NCBI GenBank assembly: GCA_903821145.1
Contig: CAIJKC010000037.1
Span: forward strand, 1-37,296
DNA length: 37,296 bases
From: an uncultured Actinomycetes bacterium
GTDB taxonomy: Bacteria; Actinomycetota; Actinomycetes; Nanopelagicales; Nanopelagicaceae
Reading direction: 5' to 3'
The notes under the pieces were generated by a model. That model worked only from the letters and a program-made list of their open reading frames with translations, was not told where the DNA came from and did no database searches. This document shows, piece after piece, positions 31,679-37,296 of the stretch. The position numbers were made by a program, and so were the translations under genes. Position 1 is the first letter of the stretch; each line of letters begins with the position of its first letter.

Positions 31679-34030
31679 TCATAAAATAAGTTCGTACGAA
31701 GGATTGAGGATCGTGAGCGCGCCATCTTCTTCGCCGACCATTCCTTCTGCGCAAATTGTTGCTCCAACATCGAGGCCAACGATCTGACGGCGCCCAAGGA
31801 ATTGAAGTGTGATTCCTCCAGTTTCATCCCAGACTTCTACTTCAACGCGTGGGGCACCACCTGATGGCGCAGTGCGAATTGATGAGACTGTTCCGCGGAT
31901 ATGAGCACGCTTGCGCCACGTGGCTTGATTAATGGCAATGCGATCTTCTGCGTAGTGCGAGATCTCACCGGTTGATTCAACGACTGGCTCATCAATTCGG
32001 CGAGTTGCAGCTCTTGGGGCCTGCTCAGTTTCTGCAGCAGTGAAGCCTTCTGGGTGAACGAGTTGAGTCTCACCAGAGATGATCTTCTCGACATCAAAAG
32101 GAACAATCGTTGCCACAACTCGCGAGAGTTGGGAGATTGGACGAGCAATCTCTTCAGCTGTTTGATCGTGCAAAAGGCGACCAAGGAATGGTGAATAGGA
32201 ACGCCGAGGAAGGAGAAGTGTGAGTTCAACATCTTGGGATGCTGTCGCTCTGATTGCATAATCCACTGCAGCATTTGCGATACGACGATCAGGGCAATCA
32301 ATGAATTCAATAGGGATATCAGCTAAGGCTGGGTTCTGAGCCCACTCTTCTTTAATGACATCAGCGCGAACATCATCGATGACAAAGTGAACCGCCGTGA
32401 GATCGCGCGGCTTGAGTGAGCGTGCGTAGCGAATAGAACCAACAGTTGCTACGTCGACGGCATCAACAAGCACTGCCACATCGTGACGTGAAATGGATGT
32501 TGCTCGAGCGGCTGTGTCACTGATACGCAGCGCTGCCTGTTCCAATCGATACTGACGATTTAATCGGATGAGTGCAAAGACGATAACCGGTGTGATCGCA
32601 AGGATCACCCAGGCACCTTCTGTGAACTTAACAACGGCGAAGATCACAATGATGGCGGCAGAGACGACACCTGATACCCAGTTGATCGCCACCTTATAGA
32701 CCCAGCCAGGACTCTTTTGATTGAGTGCTCGCTTGCCCATTCCAAATCCAACCAGCGCGAAGCCAGTGAATACCCCGAGCGCGTAGAAGGCAACGAGATT
32801 ATTTACCGAGCCTCCTGTGAAGAGCACCAGCGCTGTCGCACCCGTTGCAAGAACGATAATTCCATTTGAGAAGACGAGGCGGTGGCCGCGCTTGGTCAAT
32901 TGGCGTGGCAAGAAGCCATCATTGGCGACAAAGTTCACGAGGTATGGGAAGCCGGAGAAGGCAGTATTTGCACCGGTGATGAGAATCAACATCGTGGTTC
33001 CTTGAACCACATAGAACATCACCGTGCCAAAGCCCCCAGAACCAAGGGTTGCCTTAGCAATCTGAGAGATAACCGTTGGTGTGCCAGTCTCATAGGGCGT
33101 GGCCCAGGTGCGGTGAGCGAAGTAGGAGACGCCAAAGACGAGGGATCCCAGGATCGCAGACATGATGACCAGTGTTTTACGGGCATTCACACCCTCCGGT
33201 GCACGGAAGAGCTCGATGCCATTGGAGATAGCTTCGAGGCCAGTCAGAGATGAACCACCATTGGCAAAGGCTCGTAGCAAGATAAATATTGCAGCAAAGT
33301 TGAGTAAGCCCTTGGCATGACCAATGGCAACTGCGCCGTGGAGTGCGGTGGGATCAAATTTAGGAAGCGTTCCTTGAACCATTCGGTAGATACCCATACC
33401 GAAGACTGTGACGAGGGAGAGAACGAAGAGATAGGTCGGGAATGCGAAAGCTGCGCCTGCCTCCTTCACACCACGCAAGTTTCCAAATGTCAGTAAGAGA
33501 ATGACGGCAAGGGTCATCCAGACTTTATAGGATTGAAGAGCGGTGAAAGTAGAGATGATTGCATCGATACCCGCCGAGGATTGAATCGCCACCGTCACGA
33601 TGTAATCGAGCATGAGTGCAACTGCTGCAATTTGAGAGAAGATCGGACCAAGATTGTCACGAGAGACAACGTAGGCTCCACCAGATTTTGTATAGACCTG
33701 AACTTCCTCACGGTATGAGAAGGTGACGATGACAAGAACTGCCAGGACAACTGCTGTCATCGGCATCAAGATGTTGAATGCGGCTAATCCAAATGCGGGA
33801 AGAAGAGCTAAGAGAATCTGTTCAGAGCCATAAGCAGACGATGAGATGCAGTCCGAGGAGAGAATGCCTAGGGCGAAGGTCTTGCTTAGCCGTTGGTGGG
33901 AGAGAGAGTGACGGTTCAGCGGCTCACCGAGCAGCGTCTTCTTGATCCGGTATGAGAGCGAATCTTTCAGATGTGCATGTTCCTGCAAAGCTTGTGGTGC
34001 GGGGGCGTTATCGCTCCAAGATTGTGGCAC
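31679..34030 (-). CDS. APC-superfamily permease with C-terminal USP-like and OB-fold domains
   Basis: In this 783-residue protein, residues about 50-490 form an APC-type transporter with about twelve hydrophobic segments, opening FALGILSSDCISSSAYGSEQILL. Residues about 515-650 are alpha/beta, with DVAVLVDAVDVATVGSIRYA and LTLLLPRRS, resembling a universal-stress/nucleotide-binding domain. The last 90 residues (RGTVSSIRTAPSG, VEVEVWDETGGITLQFLGRR) are an OB-fold. In many actinobacteria a separate OB-fold gene lies near such a permease; here they are one chain. The GTG start has GAGG 7-10 nt upstream. Amino-acid or potassium transport is possible; not decided here. Confidence 0.85.
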   Translation of the reverse strand: MPQSWSDNAPAPQALQEHAHLKDSLSYRIKKTLLGEPLNRHSLSHQRLSKTFALGILSSDCISSSAYGSEQILLALLPAFGLAAFNILMPMTAVVLAVLVIVTFSYREEVQVYTKSGGAYVVSRDNLGPIFSQIAAVALMLDYIVTVAIQSSAGIDAIISTFTALQSYKVWMTLAVILLLTFGNLRGVKEAGAAFAFPTYLFVLSLVTVFGMGIYRMVQGTLPKFDPTALHGAVAIGHAKGLLNFAAIFILLRAFANGGSSLTGLEAISNGIELFRAPEGVNARKTLVIMSAILGSLVFGVSYFAHRTWATPYETGTPTVISQIAKATLGSGGFGTVMFYVVQGTTMLILITGANTAFSGFPYLVNFVANDGFLPRQLTKRGHRLVFSNGIIVLATGATALVLFTGGSVNNLVAFYALGVFTGFALVGFGMGKRALNQKSPGWVYKVAINWVSGVVSAAIIVIFAVVKFTEGAWVILAITPVIVFALIRLNRQYRLEQAALRISDTAARATSISRHDVAVLVDAVDVATVGSIRYARSLKPRDLTAVHFVIDDVRADVIKEEWAQNPALADIPIEFIDCPDRRIANAAVDYAIRATASQDVELTLLLPRRSYSPFLGRLLHDQTAEEIARPISQLSRVVATIVPFDVEKIISGETQLVHPEGFTAAETEQAPRAATRRIDEPVVESTGEISHYAEDRIAINQATWRKRAHIRGTVSSIRTAPSGGAPRVEVEVWDETGGITLQFLGRRQIVGLDVGATICAEGMVGEEDGALTILNPSYELIL

Positions 34031-34097
34031 TTTTCATCCTCTAGTTGACCCTATGTGGCACTTGCTGAGATCGCTATTTTAACTACTTACCCGGGCG

Positions 34098-34103
34098 TAT
34101 GCT
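34098..34103 (+). promoter_or_regulatory. -10 element of the aldehyde dehydrogenase gene (leaderless)
   Basis: TATGCT is followed by TGCCTGT (7 nt) and ATG at 34111. The -10 itself includes the upstream in-frame ATG at 34099, which therefore cannot be the start. Confidence 0.6.
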
Positions 34104-34110
34104 TGCCTGT

Positions 34111-35535
34111 ATGGAGTTGAAAACGGGCTTATATATTGATGGAAGTTGGGTTACGGGGGATGGAACCCTGGATGTCATCGATCCCAGCACAGGCGCTGTC
34201 ATTGCTGCAGTCTCAACCGCGGGAGATGGCGAGTGCGATGCTGCGGTAACCGCTGCCCACAACGCCTTCCCAGAATGGGCAAAAAGCGCACCTCGCTATC
34301 GCGCTGAAATCCTCCGCAAAGCCTTCGAATTGATGGTTGCAGAAGCTGATTACCTTGCAACGCTCATCTCGAAAGAGAATGGCAAAGTCTTTAGCGATGC
34401 CCGCGGTGAAGTCATGTATGCCGCCGAATTCTTCCGTTGGTTCTCAGAAGAAGCGGTCCGCACGCCAGGGGATTTCCGCAAGAGCCCAAGTGGGGATAAG
34501 CGGATCTTGGTGACCCATCAACCAATCGGTGTCTCATTACTCATTACACCGTGGAACTTCCCGGCCGGAATGGCTACTCGCAAGATTGGTCCAGCAGTTG
34601 CTGCTGGTTGCACAATGGTTTTGAAGCCTGCGGGTGAGACTCCACTTACTGCGCTCGCTATCGCAGATATCTTGGAACGTGCAGGTCTTCCTAAAGGTGT
34701 TCTCAATGTGATCTTGCCATCGAAGACTGGTCCAATGATTTCCAAGATTCTTCACGATCCACGAGTTCGCAATCTTTCATTTACTGGATCAACTGAAGTC
34801 GGCCGAGTACTTCTCAAAGAATCTGCAGATCTTGTTATTCGCACATCGATGGAACTCGGTGGCAATGCGCCATTTGTCATTCTTGATGATGCCAATATCG
34901 ATGAGGCTGTTAAAGGCGCGATGATCGCCAAGATGCGCAATGGTGGAGCAGCATGCACCGCAGCAAATCGCTTCTATGTTGCTCGCTCTGTTGCTGAAGA
35001 ATTTACCACAAAGTTTGCTGCAGCAATGGCATCCTTAAAGATGGATAACGGCCTCACCGAAGGAGCCCAACTTGGTGCTTCAGTCTCTCTGAAAGAGCGG
35101 AACAAGATTGCCGAACTCGTTGATGCTGCTGTAGCAACTGGCGCCACAGTTCACACAGGCGCAACTACCCCTGATGGTGTTGGCGCTTTCTACCCGCCCA
35201 CTGTTATCTCGGTAGATAAGAACAACGCCATCTTGCAGAACGAAGTCTTTGGGCCGGTCGCACCGATCGTCACCTTTGATACTGATGCCGAAGCGATCGC
35301 ACTCGCCAATGACACTCCCTTCGGACTCATCAGCTATGTCTACTCACAAGACCTTGCTCGCGCGATTCGTACAGCTGAGGCTCTTGAGGCTGGAATGGTC
35401 GCTATCAATCGTGGTGTGATCTCTGATCCTGCCGCACCATTCGGTGGCGTCAAGCAATCAGGGCTTGGCCGCGAAGGCGGTTTCGATGGCATTCACGAAT
35501 TCTTGGAGACTAAGTTCATCGGCGTAGAGATTTAG
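34111..35535 (+). CDS. NAD(P)-dependent aldehyde dehydrogenase, succinate-semialdehyde type
   Basis: In this 474-residue protein, catalytic Glu248 lies in MELGGNAPF and nucleophile Cys282 in GGAACTAANRFYV. Other landmarks are LLITPWNFP, KPAGETPLTALA and the C-terminal EVFGPVAP and PFGGVKQSGLGREGG. The set is typical of GabD-like succinate-semialdehyde dehydrogenases, though the Cys region (AACTA instead of the common GQTC) is divergent, so another aldehyde is possible. It oxidises an aldehyde to its acid. The start is corrected to 34111 from promoter position. The next gene's GTG overlaps its stop (TAGTG). Confidence 0.9.
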   Translation: MELKTGLYIDGSWVTGDGTLDVIDPSTGAVIAAVSTAGDGECDAAVTAAHNAFPEWAKSAPRYRAEILRKAFELMVAEADYLATLISKENGKVFSDARGEVMYAAEFFRWFSEEAVRTPGDFRKSPSGDKRILVTHQPIGVSLLITPWNFPAGMATRKIGPAVAAGCTMVLKPAGETPLTALAIADILERAGLPKGVLNVILPSKTGPMISKILHDPRVRNLSFTGSTEVGRVLLKESADLVIRTSMELGGNAPFVILDDANIDEAVKGAMIAKMRNGGAACTAANRFYVARSVAEEFTTKFAAAMASLKMDNGLTEGAQLGASVSLKERNKIAELVDAAVATGATVHTGATTPDGVGAFYPPTVISVDKNNAILQNEVFGPVAPIVTFDTDAEAIALANDTPFGLISYVYSQDLARAIRTAEALEAGMVAINRGVISDPAAPFGGVKQSGLGREGGFDGIHEFLETKFIGVEI

Positions 35536-36728
35536 TGTCAACGTTGCAGGTTCGTGCAACACATGCACGCAATTCCATTTGGGCACTCTTCTTCACCTTA
35601 GGTGTGCTGGCAATGGCTTGGGTCCCTCGAATTCCCGAGATAAAACTCTCGCTCGGCATTAACAATGGTCAGTTCGGATTACTACTTCTCACTTCATCGA
35701 CTGCCTCAATTTTTGGAACCCAATTCGTAGGTCGGTTGGTTCATCGCTTTGGAAGCAAGAGCATTCTGCGCTTTGTCACAATTGGGCTTCCGGTCGGGGT
35801 GGCTCTCATCTCGCGTTCAACTCACAGCGTGATAGCAATGGGCTTCTCACTCTTCTTTATGGCTTTCAATCTGGTCTCGATGGATTTGAGTATTAATGTG
35901 CAGGCAGTCGCGATTGAAAATCATCTTGGCCGCCGCTATATGTCGAGCTTTCACGGCATGTGGTCAGTCGGGGCACTCACATCGACTCTCTTTGGCGGGG
36001 CTGTAGCGCATTTCATCTCTCCCGAAACCAACTTGCTGCTCATAGCCGTCGCTGGAGTAATCGCTCATTTATATATTCTCCGCTTTGTTTTGGGCAATAA
36101 TGAGGATGGCCACGAAGGTGATGACGAGGCGACGAGCAAGATTTCGCTCTTTTCAAAGAAGTATTTCATCTTATGGTTATTCGGGTTTGGAATGATCGGC
36201 GCACTCTTGCCAGAAGGTGCAGTCAGTGATTGGAGCGCACTTCTCCTTAAAGAGAATATGGGTATTGGTAAGGGATTGAATGCGACAGGTTTTGGTTGCT
36301 TCGCACTAGCAATGGTCGCATCTCGCCTAACCGGTGACAAGATTTTGACTGCCCTCGGGCCAGAGAAAACTGTGAAGCTTGGCGGTTATATCGGTGGCCT
36401 TGGCATGGGTATTGGTATTGCAATTGGCGTTCCACTCTCACACCATCACCCAATGCCGGCTTTGATTATCGTCAATCTTGGTTTCATCTTGGCTGGTCTT
36501 GGTATCGGCCCAATGATTCCGGCGATGGTTGTCGCCGCTGCCGCAATTCCAGGTATCGCACCATCTGTTGCCCTGAGTCGAATCACCATCATTGGAATGG
36601 CCGCCTACTTTGTGGGCCCATCATTGATTGGTGGCTTGGCCCAATGGTTCAACTTGCCCTTGGCGATGTTCTTCCCGGTTGCAACACTGATCTTTGCAGG
36701 GTGGCTAAGTCGCTCGCTAAAGGATTAA
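35535..36728 (+). CDS. MFS transporter, YbjJ-like group
   Basis: This 397-residue protein has about twelve hydrophobic segments. The N-terminal LGVLAMAWVPRIPEIKLSLGI and the helix segment SSFHGMWSVGALTSTLFGG resemble the YbjJ/fucose-permease-like branch of MFS. The GTG start overlaps the dehydrogenase stop by one base. The two may form a small uptake-and-oxidation unit for an unknown compound. Its stop overlaps that of the next gene on the other strand by 4 bp (TTAA). Confidence 0.85.
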   Translation: MSTLQVRATHARNSIWALFFTLGVLAMAWVPRIPEIKLSLGINNGQFGLLLLTSSTASIFGTQFVGRLVHRFGSKSILRFVTIGLPVGVALISRSTHSVIAMGFSLFFMAFNLVSMDLSINVQAVAIENHLGRRYMSSFHGMWSVGALTSTLFGGAVAHFISPETNLLLIAVAGVIAHLYILRFVLGNNEDGHEGDDEATSKISLFSKKYFILWLFGFGMIGALLPEGAVSDWSALLLKENMGIGKGLNATGFGCFALAMVASRLTGDKILTALGPEKTVKLGGYIGGLGMGIGIAIGVPLSHHHPMPALIIVNLGFILAGLGIGPMIPAMVVAAAAIPGIAPSVALSRITIIGMAAYFVGPSLIGGLAQWFNLPLAMFFPVATLIFAGWLSRSLKD

Positions 36729-37054
36729 TTGGCAAATTCGAGGATCGCTCGTGATTCTGAATATGCAAACTCCCAAAATAAGGTGAATTCTTTCTTCCGC
36801 TTTGACCCTTCGAGCCTGCGTTCTCCTAGAACGTGGTAAGTACTCCCTTTATCAAGAGAGATTTCAGATTTACATCCGATTCCAGCAATAGAGTATTTAA
36901 TTAAAAAATCCCCAACAGAAACAATGAGTGATCCGGACTTTGTCAGACTCTCGGCCTGAGATTCGTAACGCGATCCATTCTTGGACGCAAGGTCTCCCAT
37001 GAATAGGAGTTGCACCTCATCTGGGTCAATCTCCGGGCTGACATTTAATTCCAT
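36725..37054 (-). CDS. Hypothetical soluble protein, 109 residues
   Basis: It starts MELNVSPEIDPDEVQLLFMGD and continues with a mixed beta pattern (SLIVSVGDFLIKYSI, GSTYHVLGERR) and no signal peptide or membrane segment. The ATG has a good Shine-Dalgarno sequence (GAGGA, 6 nt upstream) and a TAGCAT hexamer (37075-37080), so it appears to be a leadered gene. It lies next to a tRNA-Ser in a slightly AT-richer pocket with unusual codon choice, which may mark acquired DNA. No family recognised. Confidence 0.6.
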   Translation of the reverse strand: MELNVSPEIDPDEVQLLFMGDLASKNGSRYESQAESLTKSGSLIVSVGDFLIKYSIAGIGCKSEISLDKGSTYHVLGERRLEGSKRKKEFTLFWEFAYSESRAILEFAN

Positions 37055-37166
37055 TAATACTCCTCATGTTCCACATGCTAGTTTTTGAGCGAACGACCTT
37101 CTCCACGGCGCCCTGATAATCGGACCATCCGACTTTGGGCTCATCCGCATTCATATTATTTTTCAT
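37026..37166 (-). CDS. Possible micro-ORF, 46 residues
   Basis: It starts MKNNMNADEPKVGWSDYQG and ends KCQPGD. The start lies 7 nt downstream of TAACTT (37174-37179), matching the leaderless rule. Its 3' end overlaps the start of the 109-residue gene by 29 bp in another frame. It could be a real small protein, a leader ORF coupling translation of the next gene, or chance. Confidence 0.25.
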   Translation of the reverse strand: MKNNMNADEPKVGWSDYQGAVEKVVRSKTSMWNMRSINGIKCQPGD

Positions 37167-37173
37167 GAGGGTG

Positions 37174-37179
37174 AAGTTA
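37174..37179 (-). promoter_or_regulatory. Possible -10 element of the micro-ORF
   Basis: TAACTT on the minus strand ends 7 nt (CACCCTC) before the ATG at 37166. Confidence 0.25.
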
Positions 37180-37269
37180 GCCAAAAAGTCCGATTACACG
37201 CAGTAGATCTTTTGGGCCATTACGAATGAGCGGAGGATCTCCGAGCCATTGATGAGCGAGTGAAGCGAG
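37180..37269. other. Non-coding gap next to tRNA-Ser with short repeats
   Basis: GAGCGGAGGAT occurs at 37228-37238 and again at 37267-37277, where it covers the acceptor end of the tRNA. CGGAG/CTCCG (37231-37235 and 37239-37243) could form a 5-bp hairpin. Nothing else recognisable was seen. Confidence 0.4.
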
Positions 37270-37296
37270 CGGAGGATGAGGGATTTGAACCCTCGA
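37270..37296 (-). tRNA. Partial tRNA-Ser (3' part only)
   Basis: The minus strand shows the T-arm GAGGG-TTCAAAT-CCCTC, acceptor 3' half ATCCTCC and discriminator G at 37270. The 5' part lies beyond the window. The discriminator G favours serine over leucine; the anticodon is not visible. CCA is not encoded, unlike the two complete tRNAs here. Confidence 0.7.

Noticed and set aside
34099-34110. ATG 34099 as start of the aldehyde dehydrogenase
   Set aside because: This ATG is part of the TATGCT -10 element; ATG 34111 is 7 nt downstream.

Overview
The window looks like a dense, near-50% GC chromosome segment of an actinobacterium, probably a small, streamlined (freshwater-type, Nanopelagicales-like) lineage. 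The sequence shows an MFS-transporter/thymidylate-kinase fusion, a MurT/GatD pair, a tRNA-adenosine-deaminase-associated protein beside TadA, a LytR-CpsA-Psr protein, an APC permease carrying a C-terminal OB-fold and a TAP-type secreted hydrolase. All are familiar actinobacterial themes. The placement in a streamlined lineage is inferred from very short intergenic spaces, many 1-8 bp gene overlaps and the promoter style. No insertion sequence, phage module or CRISPR array was seen, and no stretch over 300 bp lacks a gene.

Layout. 1-1065: the end of a secreted Ig-repeat protein and a small alpha/beta-barrel-like protein. 1233-5901: MFS-Tmk, DNA polymerase III delta-prime and a secreted TAP-like hydrolase in one tight operon. 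5961-6907: a glyoxalase-like protein, tRNA-Thr(CGT) and a 70-residue secreted or anchored protein. 7000-9460: murT, gatD and a LysE-type exporter. 9571-11583: a DEAD-box helicase with a long repetitive basic tail. 11603-14086: a haem-type ABC importer (hmuTUV-like), divergent from two secreted paralogous proteins with a neocarzinostatin-like domain (14180-15726). 15739-18387: LCP protein, DMT permease and TetR regulator. 18480-20080: small membrane protein and MFS exporter. 20118-24565: two GH13 alpha-glucosidases flanking a LacI/MalR-like repressor. 24562-26633: tryptophan dioxygenase and kynureninase. 26670-28448: ABC-F ATPase. 28445-30400: uracil phosphoribosyltransferase and malic enzyme. 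30423-31423: TadA partner, tadA and tRNA-Ser(CGA). 31453-34030: a 73-residue ORF and the APC-OB permease. 34111-36728: succinate-semialdehyde-type dehydrogenase and MFS transporter. 36725-37296: a hypothetical protein, a possible micro-ORF and the 3' part of a tRNA-Ser.

The most consistent signal is transcriptional. At least a dozen first-in-operon genes have a TANNNT hexamer ending exactly 6 or 7 nt before the start codon and no Shine-Dalgarno sequence, which implies leaderless mRNAs. This rule also corrects several start codons. At 30407-30416 two opposing -10 elements overlap by two bases, and at 26640-26663 two sit 12 bp apart. Three convergent gene pairs share a 4-bp stop-on-stop overlap. 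The best candidate for an undescribed system is the haem-type importer facing two secreted neocarzinostatin-fold-like paralogues, which may be an alternative surface capture module.
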